Shown here: positions 1-13,000 of the stretch, piece by piece
Layout: each line of letters starts with the position of its first letter
Position numbering within the stretch: position 1 is the first letter of the stretch
NCBI RefSeq assembly: GCF_035594125.1
Contig: NC_087163.1
Location: 12,000,001 to 12,064,000 of the forward strand
Source of the DNA: Scylla paramamosain
Lineage: Eukaryota; Arthropoda; Malacostraca; Decapoda; Portunidae
Direction of reading: 5' to 3'
DNA length: 64,000 nt
Notes under the pieces: generated by a model
What the model was told of the DNA's origin: nothing
The model's input: the letters and a program-made list of their open reading frames with translations, nothing else
The model's database searches: none
Position numbers and translations under genes: made by a program

Positions 1-3000
1 TACATACCAAAACGCTAAAACGCATGTAAAACACCCTTTATGGAGAAACAGAATAACATTACCAAAAATATGTACGAGTATTTTGAGTGTTTTTGATCAT
101 GTTACCTATAAAAACATGTAAAGAACCCTATGTTTCTATAAGAAAAGGACATTACGAAAATCGTGTATTATGAGTGTTTTTAAGTACCAAAAAGCTAAAA
201 CTCACAAATAACACTTTATAGAGAGAAAAAAAAAATTTGTTATTCATCTTCATAGGTACCGAGATACCAAAATTCTGGAAAAATTCAGGGAAATTTTGTA
301 AAAAAAAAAAATCATTATAAAAAATATAATTTAAGCTTTTTTCCGGAGTTATATACCAAACCCTGAAGTGCATGCAAAGCCACCTATATGGAGAAATTAC
401 TCGACTTTACCAGAAACCTGTCTTTTGAGTGTGTTTTCATCAAATTTAACAATATTAATGAAAACGTGTCTTTTCAGTGATTTTCGTAGAAAAACGCTAA
501 AACGGATGCAAATTAACCAATATGAAGAAATAGAATAACATTACCAAAAAGATATATTTTGATGTGTTTTTGAGCTTGTTGCCTACAAAAAAAAATGCGA
601 AAATGGATGAAACGCACTCTATATTAGAAAAGAAAAGGACATTTCGAGAAACGTGTATAATGAGCGTTTTATAGTTTCACAAGAACCACAAGGCAAAAAA
701 ACTCAAAAGCTTGTGTACATAAACAAGTTTCTTACATACCAAAATACTGAAACTCATGAATAACACTTTTAATTGCGAAACAGAACTACCTTACCGAATG
801 TGTGTATTAGAGAAGTTTCTTACATACCAAAATGCTGAAACTCATGAATAACACTTTTAATTAAGAAACAGAACAACCTTACTAAATGCCTGTATTTTGA
901 GTGTTTTTCACATTCTTAGTTACCAAAACCCCAAATTCCATGCGAAACTAGTTTTATATGGGAAAAAAAATAATATTACCAGAAAATGTCTTTCGAGTGT
1001 TTTTGTGCGTGTTAGGCAATAAATCACTAAAAAGCAGGGCAATCACATTACATTTGAATAAAATTAACTTTTACCAAGAACTTGCCTTTAGATGTTTTTG
1101 AGCTCATTACATACCAAAACGCTAAAACGCATGCAAAACACCTTTTATGGAGAAACAGAATAACATTACCAAAAACATGTATTTTAAGTGTTTTTGATCA
1201 TGTTATCTATAAAAACGCTTAAATACATGCAAAGAACCTTATGTTAAGGTTCGTAATGTAAGGACATTACGGGAAACGTGTATTATGAGTGTTTTTAAGT
1301 TCCTTAACTACCAAAAAGCTAAAACCCACAAATAACACTCGTTATTTAGAAAAAAAAATAAAAAATAAATAAATAAATAAAAGGATTTTTTTTTTATTCT
1401 CCTTCATAGGTACCGAGATGCCAAAATTCTGCGAAAAATTAGGGAAATTATATGATAAGAGAATATTATCAAAAAGGTTGATATTAGCTTTTTTTTTTTT
1501 CGGACTGTTATATACCAAACACTAAAGTGCATGCAAAGCCTCCTATATGAGGAAATTAAACGACCTTACCAGAAATCTGTGTTTTGAGTGTTTTCAGCAT
1601 GTTAGGCACCAAAACGATAAATAATAAGGAACTCACTCTATATGGCAAACCAAAACAAAATTACTGAAAACGTGTCTTCTCAGTGTTTTACGTAGAAAAA
1701 CGCTAAAACGGGTGCAAACCAACCAACTTCAAGAAGTAGAAAAACATTACCAAAAAGGTATATTTTGAGTGTTTTTGAGCTTGTTACCTACAAAAAAACC
1801 CGAAAATTGATGCAAAGCACTCTATATTGGGAAAGAAAGGGACATTGGGAGAAAAGTGTATAATGAATGTTTTATACTTCAAAAGAACCACAAGGCAAAA
1901 AACGCAAAAAAAAACTCGTGCTAAAATCTCTTTATAGAGAGAGAAAAAAAAATAAATAAAAAAAATAGGATTTTTTTTTGTTATTCTTCTTCATAGGTAC
2001 CGAGATGCTACAATTCTGGCAAAATTCATGGAAATTATGTGAAAAAAAAGAACATTATCAAAAAAGTTAATTTCAGCTTTTTTTTCGGACTGTTATGTAC
2101 CAAACCCTAAAGTACATGCAAAGCTAACTATATGAGGAAATTAAACGACTTTATGAGATACCTGTGTTGTGAGTGTTTTTCAGCATGTTTGTCACCAAAA
2201 CAATAAATAATATGGAAGTCATTCTATGTGGGAATCCAAAACAAAATTACTGAAAACGTGTATTTTCCGTGTTTTACGTAGAAAAACGCTAAAACGGATG
2301 CAAACCAAGCAAAATGAAGAAATAGAATAACATTACAAAAAAGGTACATTTTGAGTGTTTTTAAGCTCTTTACAAAAAACGCGAAAATGGATGCAAAGCT
2401 CTCTATATTGGTTAACAAAAGGACATTACGAGAAATGTGTATAATGGGTGTTTTATATATTCTGAAGAACCACTAGGCAAAAAACGCAAAAAACTCGTAT
2501 ATATAGAGAAGTTTCTTAGATACCGAAATGCTGAAACTCCTGAATAACACTCTTAATTGAGAAACAGAACAACCTTACCAAATGCGTGTATTTTGAATGT
2601 TTTTCACATTCTTAGTTACCAAAACCCAAAATTGCATGTGAAAATAGCTTTATGCAGGAAAAAAATGACATACCAGAAAAATTTCTTTTAAGTGTTTTTT
2701 TTTTTTTTAGCATGATAGGCAATAAAACAATAAAAAGCAGGGTAATCACATTACATAGAAATAAAATCAACTTTTAGCAAGAACTTGCCTTTAAGTGTTT
2801 TTGAGCTCCTTATATACCAAAACGCTAAAAAAAGCATGCAAAACACCCTATATGGAGAAACATCATAACATTACCAAAAACATGTATTTTGAGTGTTTTT
2901 GATCATGTTACCTATAAAAGCGCTTAAGTACATGCAAAGAACCTTATGTTTGAGAAACGAAAGAACATTTCGAGAAACGTGTATAATGATTGTTTTTAAG

Positions 3001-4145
3001 TTCCTCAAGTACCAAAAAGCTAAAACCCACAAATAACACTCTTTATAGAGAAAAAAATAAATAAATAAAAAAAATAGAATTTTTTTTTTGTTATTCATCT
3101 TAATAGGTATCGAGATGCCAAAATTCTGGAAAAATTCAGGGAAATTATGTGAAAAAAGAACATTATAAAAAAAAAGTTAATTTTATCTTTTTTTCAGACT
3201 GTTATGTACCAAACCTTAAAGTGCATCCAAAGCCTCCTATATTGGGAAATTAAACGATTTTACCAGAAACCTGTCTTTTGAGTGTTTTTTTAGTATGTTA
3301 GGCACCAAAACGATAAATAATATGGAAGTCACTCAAAATGGGAATCCATCACAAAATTGCTGAGAAAAGTGTCTTTTTACGTTTTACGTCTTTCTACGTT
3401 TACGTAGAAAAACGCTAAACAGGATGCAAACCAACGAATATGAAGAAATAGAATAATATTACCATAAAGTTATATTTTTAATGTTTTTGAGCTTATTACC
3501 TTAAAAAGAATGCGAAAATGGATGGAAAGCACTCTATATTTGGATACAAAAGGACATTACGTGAAATGTGTATAATAAGTGTTTTATAGTTTCACAAGAA
3601 CCACAAGGCAAAACACGCAAAACCTCGTGTATATAAAGAATTTTCTTAGATACCAAAATGCTGAAACTCAGGAATAACACCCTTAATTAAGAATACAGAA
3701 CAGCTTTACCAAATGCGTGTATTTTGAGTGCTTTTCACATTCTTAGTTACCAAAACCCTAAATTGCATGCGAAACTAGCTTTATGTGGGAAAAAAATGAC
3801 ATTACCAAAAAGTTTTTGAGCGTGATAGGCAATAAAGCAGTAAAAAGCACGGGAATCACATTACATGGGAATAAAACGAACTTTTACCAAGAACTTGTGT
3901 TTTTGAGCTCCTTACATACCAAAACGCTAAAACGCATGCAAAACACGCTTTATGGAGAAACAGAATAATATTACCAAAAAACATGTATTTTGAGTGTTTT
4001 TCATCATGTTACCTATAAAAAAAGCTAAAATACATGGAAAGAACCCTATGTTTCGAAAATGAAAGGACGTTACGAGAAACGTGTATTATGAGTTTTTTTT
4101 AAGTTCGTTAAGTATGAGAAAGCTAAAACCCACAAATAACACTCT
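1..4145 (+). repeat. AT-rich higher-order satellite array, forward orientation
   Basis: About 3.7 copies of a roughly 1.1-kb higher-order repeat made of ~96-bp monomers. Successive monomers start TTA-C-TACCAAAA-CGCTAAAACGC, carry ATGCAAA, then a GAAACGTGTATTTTGAGTG-like block, and end GTTTTTGAGC-TGTTA. Equivalent points (GATCATGTTA at about 96, 1197 and 2902; its variant CATCATGTTA at 4003) are 1,101 bp apart, except one step of 1,705 bp that holds an extra partial HOR; the landmark GGTACCGAGATGCC at about 1407 and 1991 shows the same shortened unit. One unit of about 52 bp (CAAGAACCACAAGGC onward, about 676-728) is a truncated monomer fixed in the HOR. No gene is seen; open frames here are under 95 codons and recur wherever the repeat recurs. 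Confidence 0.9.
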
Positions 4146-4157
4146 TTAGAGAGTGTT
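4138..4157. other. Short hairpin at an array inversion junction
   Basis: AACACTCT at 4138-4145 and its exact complement AGAGTGTT at 4150-4157 flank a 4-nt loop TTAG. Forward monomers end here and reverse monomers begin, so this is the inversion breakpoint, joined through the natural AACACTCT box of the monomer. Confidence 0.7.
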
Positions 4158-6050
4158 TTCGTACCTAACAATGTGAAAAACACACAAAAAGCACATTTTT
4201 GGTAATCTTGTTCTCTTATCCATATAGACTGTTCTTCAATGCGTCAAATAGGTCTTGGTACCTAAGAAATAAAAAAAAAACACTTATTATAAAAGTTTCT
4301 TCTAATGTCTTTTCGTTTCCTTATGCAAAGTATTTTGCATGCATTTATGTTTCTTTTTATATGTAAAAAGAAAAAAAAATGTTTATGGTAATAAAAGGTG
4401 TTTTGCATACAGCTCAGCGTTATGGTACGTAAGTAGCTGAAAATACCCAAAAGATAAATTTTTGGTTGACTTGTTCTTTCATATAGGTAGCTTTCCATAT
4501 TTTTTTTATAACTTTGGTACCTAACAACAACAATCGACACTCAAAAGACATGTTTCTGGAAATATCGTTTCATCTCCTCATAGATGGTGCTCTGGAGTCA
4601 TTTTGACGTTTTGTTACATAAAATTTTGAAAAACACAAAATAAACGTTTTTGGTAATGTTCTGTTTCTCCATATACAGTGGTACTAAATAGTTTTCGCGT
4701 TTGGTACCTAAGACGCTCAAAAACGCTAATGGCATCTTTCTCGTAATGTCCTTTATTTTATCGATATTGGGTGATTCCCATGCATTTTGGCGTTTTTGTT
4801 ACGTAACAATGTGAAAAACACTCAAAATATTCGTTTTCGGTAATGTTCTGTTTCTTCATATATATAATGTTTTGCTTTCCAAATAGGGAGCTTTCGTTGG
4901 TTTTTAGCGTTTTGGTATCTAATATTGTTGTTTTTCTCTAAAGAGAGTATTATTTATCCATTTTCGCGTTTTGGTATCTGAGAAGCTCAAAAACGCTCTT
5001 TATATAAGTTTCTCATAATGTCGTTGGTTCCTTTTTTTATTTTTTTGCGTAACAAGCTCAAAACACTGAAAATACATGCTTTTTTTGGTAATGTTATTCA
5101 GTTTTTCCAAGGCGTTTTGGATGCGTTTAAGTGTTTTTGTATGTAAGTAGCTCATAAGCACTGAAATTAAAAGTTTTTGTAATATTTTGTTTTCTCCTAT
5201 ATGGTGCTTTCCTTTATTTTTAGCTTCTTGGCACCTAACATGCTCATAAACAGTGAAAGGACATGTTTCTGGAAATATTTCCTTTCCCCATATAGTATGC
5301 TTTGCATGCATTTTCGCCTAATAACGTGAAAAAAGCCTTAAAACACAAGGGTTGGTTAATCTTGTTCAGTTTCTCCATATAGAGTATTATTCATACATTT
5401 TAGTGTTCTGGTACCTATGAAGCTCAATACCACTCAAAATATACGTTTCTTTTCCCATTTTAGGGTTATTTGCATGTATTTTATCGTTTTTGTACATAAC
5501 AGGCACAAAATCTCTCAAAATGCATGTTTTTGGTAAAGCTGTTGAGTTTCTCCATAAAGAGTGTTTTGCAACCGTTTTAGCGGTTTGGTATGTAAGTACC
5601 TCAAAACACAATGTTTTCCCATTTACGACACTTTCCATGGTTTTTAAGAGCTTTTTGTGCCTAACACACTCATCAACTCTCAAAAGACATATTTCTGGAA
5701 ATCTCTTTTATTTTCCCCATATCGGGTGCTTTGCTTGCATTTTGGCGTTTTGATACCTAACAAAGCTAAATACACTTAAAATGCACGTTTTCTCCATACA
5801 GAAGGCAAATCGTGCGTTTTATCGTTTCGGTACCTAATAAGCTAAAAAAAAACAAACTCATAATACTGGTTTCTCTTAATGTCTTTTCGTTTTCTTATAT
5901 AGGGTACTTTGTATGCATTTTGACGCTTTTGTACAAAACAAGCTTAAAAATCGCCCAAAATGCTCGTTTTTGGTAAAGTTTTTATATTTCTGCAGGAAAG
6001 GACTTTTGCATGTTTTATCGTTTTGGTACATTATAAATTTAAAAACTTCC
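4146..6050 (-). repeat. Diverged monomeric satellite, reverse orientation
   Basis: Roughly 20 copies of the ~96-bp monomer in reverse (TTTGCATGCATTTTAGCG, TTTTGGTACCTAA, AAGCTCAAAAACACTCAAAAT). They do not follow the ordered 1.1-kb HOR and differ more from each other than HOR monomers do. Such less homogenised monomers are typical of array edges in HOR satellites generally. The region ends near 6050, where forward HOR resumes at GCGTGTTAGGCAATAAA. No gene seen. Confidence 0.75.
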
Positions 6051-7499
6051 AAAGCGTGTTAGGCAATAAATCACTAAAAAGCATGGCAATCACATTACAT
6101 TGGAAAAAAAAAACAATTTTTAACAAGAACTTGCCTTTAAGTGTATTTGAGCTCTTTATATACCAAAACACTAAAATGCATGCAAAATACAATTTATGGT
6201 GAAACAGAATAACATTACCAAAAACATATATTTTGAGTGTTTTTGATCATGTTACCAATGAAAACGCTTAAATACATGCAAAGAACCCTATTTTTTAGAA
6301 ACGAAAGGATATTACGAGAGACGTGTATTATGAGTGTTTTTAAGTTCATTAAGTACGAAAAAGCTAAAAGCCACAAATTACACTCTTTATTGAGAAAAAA
6401 AAATTAAAAAATCCTATTTTTTTTTCATTCTTATTTATCTTCACAGGTAACGAGGTGCCAAAATTCGGGCAAAGTTCAGGAAATTATATGAAATAAGAAT
6501 ATTATCAAAAAAGTTAAATTTAGCTTTTTTTTCAGACTGTTATGTACCAAACTCCTAAAGTGCATGCAGAGGCACCTACATGGGGAAATTAAACGTCTTT
6601 GCCAGAAAACTGTCTTATGAGTGTTTTTCAGCACGTTAGGAACCAACACGATAAAACCCAAGAAAGTTAATCTATATGGGAATCCAAAACAAAATTACTG
6701 AAAATGTGTCTTTTCGGTGTTTTACGTAGAAAACGCTAAAACGGATGCAAACCAACCAAAATGAAGAAATAGAAAAACATTACCAAAAGGGTATATTTTG
6801 AGTGTTTTTGAAATTGTTACCTACAAAAAACGCGAAAATGGATGGAAAGCACTCTATATTGGGAAGCAAAAAGGCACCAAAAAGTATGTTAGGCACCAAA
6901 ACGATAAATAATATGAAAGTCACTCTATATGGAAATCCAAAATAAAATTACTGGAAACGTGTATTTTAAAAGATTTTCGTAGAAAAACGTTAAAAACGGA
7001 TGCAAACCAACCAATATGAAGAAATAGAATAACATTACCAAAAAAGTATATTTTGTGTGTTTTTGATCTTGTTACATAAAAAAAACGCGAAAATGGATCC
7101 AAAGCACTCTATATAAGGAAAAAAAGGACATAACGAGAAACGTGTATAATGAGTGTTTTATAGTTTCACCAGAATCACAAGGCAAAAAACGCAAAAACCC
7201 GACTGTATGGAGAAGTTTCTAAGATACGAAAATACTGAAACTCATGAATAACACTCCTAATAAAGAAACAGAACAACCAGAACAAAATGCGTGTATTTTG
7301 AGTGTTTTTTTTACATTCTTAGTTACCAAAACAATAAATTCCATGCGAAACTAGCTTTATGTGGGAAAAAAAATGACATTACCAGAAAAGTGTCTTTGAG
7401 TGTTTTTGAGCGTGTTAGGCAATAAAGCACTAAAAAGCAAGACAATCACATTACATAGGAATAAAACCAAATTTTACGAAAAAACTTGCCTTTTAGTGA
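6051..7499 (+). repeat. Higher-order satellite, forward orientation
   Basis: Forward HOR with two rearranged spots. Near 6880 a monomer is cut short and fused (AGGCACCAAAAAGTATGTTAGGCACC). The same fusion is seen near 42265 (AGGCACCAAAAAGCATG), which ties this segment to 41.45-43.85 kb as a direct duplicate. It ends at the TTTTGACACGCATTTAGTAAGG junction. No gene seen. Confidence 0.85.
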
Positions 7500-7947
7500 T
7501 TTTGACACGCATTTAGTAAGGTTGCTCTGTTTCTCAATTAAGAGTGTTATTCATGAGTTTCACCATATGCACGAGTTTTTGCGTTTTTTGCCTTGTGGTC
7601 TTTTTGAACTATAAAACATTCATTATACACTTTTCTCGCAATGTCCCTTTGTTTCCCAATATACAGTGCTTTGTATCCATTTTCGCGCGTTTTTGTAGGT
7701 AACAAGCTCAAAAACACTCAAAATATACATTTTTGGTAATGTTTTTCTGCTTCTTGATATTGGTTGGTTTCTATCAGTTTTAGCCTTTTTCTACATAAAA
7801 CACTGAGAAGACACGTTTTCAGTAATTTTGTTTTGGATTCCCACATTTATTATTTATCAGTTTGGTGCCTAACATGCTGAAAAACACTCAAAAGACAGAT
7901 TTCTGGTAAGGTCTTTAATTTCCTCATATGGGAGACTTTGCATGTCT
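7500..7947 (-). repeat. Inverted satellite island 1
   Basis: About 450 bp of reverse monomers inside forward array. The left junction reads TTTTGACACGCATTTAGTAAGG and the right TTTGCATGTCTTTTCAGTG. Both junctions recur at four other islands in the window (26582-27061, 37051-37493, 42893-43355, 47424-47903). Confidence 0.85.
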
Positions 7948-8562
7948 TTTCAGTGTCTTTTGAGCGTGTTACGCAATAAAGCACTAAAAGCCAGGGCAAT
8001 CACATTACATGGGAATAAAACCAAATTTTACCAAGAACTTGCCTTTAAGTGTTTTTGAGGTCCTTACATACCAAAACGCTAAAACGCATGCAAAATATAT
8101 TTTATGGAGAAACAGTATAACATTACCAAATATATGTATTTTGAGTGTTTTTGATCATGTTATCTATAAAAATGCTTAAATACATGCAAAGAACCTTATG
8201 TTTGGGAAACAAAAGGACATTACGAGAAACGTGTATTATGAGTGTTTTTTTAAGTTCCTTTAGTACCAAAAAGCTAAAACCCACAAATAACACTTTTTAG
8301 AAAAAAAAAAATAATAAATAAAAAAAATGGGAATTTTTTTTTCATCCTCATAGGTACCAAATTGCCAAAATTCTGCCAAAATTCAGGGAATTTATGTGGA
8401 AAAATGAACATTATCATGAAAATTAATTATAGCTTTTTTTTTCTTATTGTTATGTACCAAAACATAAAGTGCATGCAAAGCCACCAATATAGGGAAGTTA
8501 AACAACTTTACCAGAAACATGTCTTTTCAGTGTTTTTCAGCATGTTAGGCACCAATACGATA
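7948..8562 (+). repeat. Higher-order satellite, forward, up to LINE insertion
   Basis: Forward HOR including the A/T-tract monomer at about 8290-8460. It is interrupted after CACCAATACGATA by a retrotransposon; the interrupted unit resumes at 10089 with CGATAAATAATATG. The uninterrupted equivalent is at about 48510-48540. Confidence 0.85.
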
Positions 8563-8586
8563 TTATTATTATTATTATTATTATTA
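8561..8586 (+). repeat. (TAT)n microsatellite, LINE 3' tail
   Basis: About eight and a half TAT triplets. Read on the minus strand they form a (TAA)n/(ATA)n tail at the 3' end of the minus-strand retrotransposon. TAA-type tails are known for I-clade and some related LINEs, so this supports target-primed integration. Confidence 0.8.
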
Positions 8587-10088
8587 AACATAACGGAGAA
8601 GGCAGAGTGGGACGAGCGCAAGCGCTATAAGTTGCCAGATGACAACCCCCACCCACCTTGACCGTAGAAAGAAGAAAGGAAAAGCAATTAGCACAATAGT
8701 AGGATGAAATCAGAGCAGGAGGAGAAAATAGGTTAAACAATTATAAAGAACGCCTCAACGAACTGAAAATTATTAAAACTCACAAAAAAATTCAACAAAA
8801 AAAATCAACAATTCTGACTTATTTAATATATGTCAGACAACACGAGTAAATGTAGTATAACTACTTAAAACTTGATGGTATAAAATCACAGGTATAGTTA
8901 CATCATTTATCACAGGTATAGCTGCAAAAGCAACCAGAGTTTAATTGACTAGACTCTTCAAGATTTTGTTCGAAGCAGACTTGAATTTTTGCACATCACT
9001 CGCAGTGCATGTGCCCTCGTCAAGCATGTTCCAAAGTCTTACAGCACAAGGAACAAAGCTTCGCTGAAACTGACTGGTGTGACACCTAACCTGCTGTAAG
9101 CAGCGCGCATGTGAATTTGACGCAAGTCGAGTGTTTCTGGTGGGCACAAATGCATTTGGGATGGAGGCATTCAGCGGGTGAAGCTGGTTGGCATGGATCT
9201 TATATAGCATGCAGACACTGCTGACATTGCGTCGGTGACCAAGATCCCAAGCTGCTTCGCCACCACAGAGGAACCTAGCGGAGGAGACAACTCTGTCAAT
9301 GAGACGGAGGTGGGACACAGCTGCGGAAGACCACACAGGAGCACAATACTCCAGCAGTGGAAGAATAAAACACCGGAAGCAGCTGGCAGAGATAGACTGG
9401 TCACCAAAAATCCGGTAAGCCTTCCTCACAACGCCAAGCTTTTGCGAGGCAGAACTGACAAGACGCCTGATGTGCCGTTCAAAAGACAGTTTTGAGTCGA
9501 ATCTGACACCCAAAATATCAAGCTCATCACATACTCGTACTGTCAGAGGCGCGCCATCAACAAGCAGAGGGCCGTGAAGGGGATTTAGCGTGCGAGAGCG
9601 TGAAATACACAAGCATTTTGATTTTGATGCATTCAGTTTCATGTTCCAGGTGCGACACCAGTCAGATATACGTCTGAGATCCTCATTCAGGGATGTACTA
9701 ACATCAAGACGTGAATTCGGTGACTCAACAGTAGCAACAAGTGTCACATCATCTGCATATCCATAAATAGGATTGCTAGTGATTTGTAGTAGATCGGAAG
9801 TGTAGACATTGAACAGCAGAGGTCCCAGTACGCTACCCTGGGGAACACCTGAGTGGACGCTGTACCAGTCACTGTAGCAACTATCAACGCACACACGGTG
9901 GGTGCGGTGGGTCAAAAATTGAGTCAAGATGGACAGTACCGGGCCACCGACACCAAAAGATTGCAGCTTCCTGAGAAGACCGGCATGGTTGACTCGGTCA
10001 AAAGCTGCAGAGAAATCAAGTTGGACTACCCTGGCTTCATGCCCACAGTCAAGAGCTTGCTGAATCTTATGAGAGATAGTGAGTAGCG
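8563..10088 (-). mobile_element. 5'-truncated non-LTR retrotransposon (I/Jockey-like group)
   Basis: An insertion of about 1.53 kb, GC-richer than the satellite. On the minus strand it runs from within the reverse transcriptase domain, through the RT C-terminus, a roughly 380-bp 3' UTR (8587-8940) and a (TAA)n tail. The satellite sequence CGATA lies at both edges (8558-8562 and 10089-10093) and is a candidate target-site duplication. An empty site in the homologous repeat at about 48519 reads straight through as CGATAAATAATATG. The 5' truncation is usual for LINE insertions. Clade assignment rests on the RT look and tail type only and is uncertain; the origin as a LINE is firm. Confidence 0.9.
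8941..10086 (-). pseudogene. Reverse transcriptase fragment of non-LTR element
   Basis: A single open frame runs from the truncated 5' edge (about 10086) to the stop at 8941, about 380 codons with no internal stop or frameshift. It encodes the catalytic part of a LINE reverse transcriptase, which copies element RNA into DNA at a nicked chromosomal site. Visible motifs in order: LDFSAAFDRVNH (about 10030-9990), SGVPQGSVLGPLLF (about 9850-9810) and the catalytic YADD at 9748-9759, followed by thumb-like sequence (KLNASKSKCLCIS, DILGVRFDSKLSF) and a C-terminal region with LPLLEYCAPVWSS. The endonuclease, ORF1 and N-terminal RT motifs are missing through 5' truncation, so it cannot move by itself. 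The nearest start-like codon (TTG at 9925-9927) is not a real start. The intact frame suggests a fairly recent insertion. No promoter is seen. Confidence 0.92.
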
Positions 10089-13000
10089 CGATAAATAATA
10101 TGAAAATCAGTCAATAAGTGAATCCAAAACAAAATTACTGAAAACGTGTCTTTTTAGTGTTTTACGTAGAAAAACGCTAAAGCGGATGCAAACCATCCTA
10201 TATGAAGAAATAGAATAACATTACCAAAAATATATATTTTGAGTGTTTTTGAGCTTGTTACCTACAAAAAATGAAAAAAATGGATGTAAAGCACTCTATA
10301 TTAGGAAATAAAAGGACATTACGAGAAAGGTTTATAATGAGTGTTTTATAGTTTTAAAAGAACCACAAGGCAATAAACGCAAAAACTCGCGTATATAGAG
10401 AAATTTTTACATACCAAAATGATGAAATGCATGAATAACACTTTTAATCGATAAACAGAACTACCTTACCAAATTGTGTATTTTGAGTGTTTTTCACATT
10501 CTTTGCTACGAAAATGACAAATTACATGCGAAATTAGCTTCATGTGGGAAAAAAAATGACATTACCATAAAAGTGTCTTTTGAGTGTTTTTTGAGCGTGA
10601 TATGCAACAAAGCACTAAAAAGCAGAACAATCACATTACATGGGAATAAAACCAACTTTTACGAAGAATTTGCCTTTAAATGTTTATTAACCCCTCATAT
10701 ACCAAACAGCTAAAACGCATGCAAAACAAACTTTATGGAGAAACAGAATAACATTACCAAAAACATGTATTTTGAGTGTTTTTGATCATGTTATCTATAA
10801 AGACGCTTAAGTACATGCAAAGAACATTATGTTTGGGAAATGAAAGGACATTACGAGAAACGAGTATTATAACGTATTTTTATAAGTTCCTTAAGTACCA
10901 AAAAGCTAAAATCCACATATAACACTCTTTATTTAGTAAATAAAAAAATAAAAAAATAAAATAAAAAGATTATTATTTTTTTTTTTTTTGTTGTTCATCT
11001 TCATAGGTACCGGGATTCCAAAATACTGGGAAAATTCAGGGCAATTATGTGATAAATGAATATTATCAAAAAAGTTAATTTCAGCTTTTTTTCGGACTTT
11101 TATTTACGAAACCCTAAAATGCTTACAAAGCCTCCAATATGAGTAAATTAAACGACCTTACCAGAAATCTGTGTTTTGTGTGTTTTTTTTTTTTAGCATG
11201 TTAGGCACCAAAACGATAAATAATAAGGAACTTACTCTATATGGGAATCCAAAACAAAGTTACTGAAAACGTGTCTTCTCAGTGTTTTACGTAGAAAAAC
11301 GTTAAAACGGATGCAAATCAACCAATATCAAGAAATAGAAAAACGTTACCAAAAAGGTATATTTTGAGTGTTTTTGAGCTCTTTACCTACAAAAACGCGA
11401 AAATTGATGCAAAGCACTTTATATTGGGAAAGAAAAGGACATTGCAAGAAAAGTGTATAATGAGTGTTTTATAGTTCAAAAGAACCACAAAGCAAACAAC
11501 GCAAAAACTCGTGTATATGGAGAGATCTCCTAGACACCAAAATGCTGAAACTCATGAATAACACTCTTAATTGAGAAACAGAACAACCTTACTAAATGTG
11601 TGTATTTTCAGTGCTTTTCACATTCTTAATTACCAAAAACTCCAAATTATATGCGAAAATTGCTTTGTGGGAAAAAAAAGACTTTACCAGAAAAGCGTCT
11701 TTTGAGTGTTTTTCAGCGTGATTAGTAATAAAGCACTCAAAAGCAGGGCAATCACATTACATTGGAATAAAACCATTTTTTACAAATAACTTGCCTTTAA
11801 GTGTTTTGAGCTCCTTATATACAAAACTGCTAAAACGCATGCAAAACACACTTTATGGATAAACAGAATAACATTACCAAAACCTTGTATATATGGATAA
11901 GTTTCTTAGATACATACTAAAATGCTGAAATGCATGAATAACACTTTTTATTGAGAAACAGAACTACCTTACCAAATGTGTGTATTTTGAGTGTTTTTCA
12001 CATTCTTAGCTACGAAAATCCCAAATTACATGCGAAACTAGCTTTATGTGGGAAAAAAAAAAAAATATTACCAGAAAAGTGTCTTTTGAGTGTTTTTGAG
12101 CGTGATATGCAACAAAGCACTAAAAAGCAGAACAATCACATTACATGGAAATAAAACCAACTTTTACGAAGAACTTGCCTTTAAGTTTTTTTTTTTTAAC
12201 TCCTTACATACCAAAACGCTAAAACGCATGCAAAAACACCCTTTTAATGGAGAAACAGAGTAACATTACCAAAAATATGTATTTTGACTGTTTTTGATCA
12301 TGTTATTTATAAAAAAACGCTTAAATTCATTCAAAGAACCTTATGTTGGGAATCGAAAGGACATTACGAGAAACGTGTATTATGAGTGTTTTTAAGTTCC
12401 TTAAGTACCAAAAAAGCTAAAACCCACAAATAAAACTCTTTATAGAGAAAAAAAATAAATAAATATTTTTTTTGTTATTCATCTTAATAGGTACTAAGAT
12501 GCCAAAATTCTGGCAATATTCTTTGGGAATCGAAAACAAAATTACTGAAAACGTGTTTTTTCGGTGTTTTACGTAGAAAAACGCTAAACCCGACGGAAAC
12601 CAACCAATATGAAGAAATAGAATAATATTACCAAAAAGGTATATTTTGAGTGTTTTTGAGCTTGTTACCTAGAAAAAACGCGAAAATGAAAGCACTTCCT
12701 ATTGGGAAAGAAAAGGTTATTACGAGAAACATCTGTAATGAGTGTCTTATTATTTTCGGGTAAAAGAACTTGTGGTTCACAAGAACCACAAGGCAAAAAA
12801 CGCAAAAAGTCGTGTATATAAAGAAGTTTCTTAGATACCAAAATGCTGAAACTTATGATTAACAATCTTAATTAAGAAACAGAACAACATTACCAAATGC
12901 ATGTATTTTGAATGTTTTTTTTTTTTCACATTCTTAGCAAAACCTCAAATAGCATGCGAAACTAGCTTTATGTGGGAAGAAAATGACATTACCAGAAGTG

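Larger units (their letters stand above)
6048..8440 (+). repeat. Segmental duplication A, copy 1 (partner 41445-43850)
   Basis: Same order of monomers, same fused junction (about 6880 / 42265) and same reversed island (7500 / 42893) as the partner, at an offset of about 35.4 kb. Private variants such as GTGTATTTGAGCTC followed by AAAATGCATGCAAAATAC are shared. Identity was judged by eye; ends are approximate. Confidence 0.75.

Noticed and set aside
9235..9495. Plus-strand frames over the truncated LINE (also 9853-10086)
   Set aside because: They are antisense to the reverse transcriptase, which has clear motifs on the minus strand.
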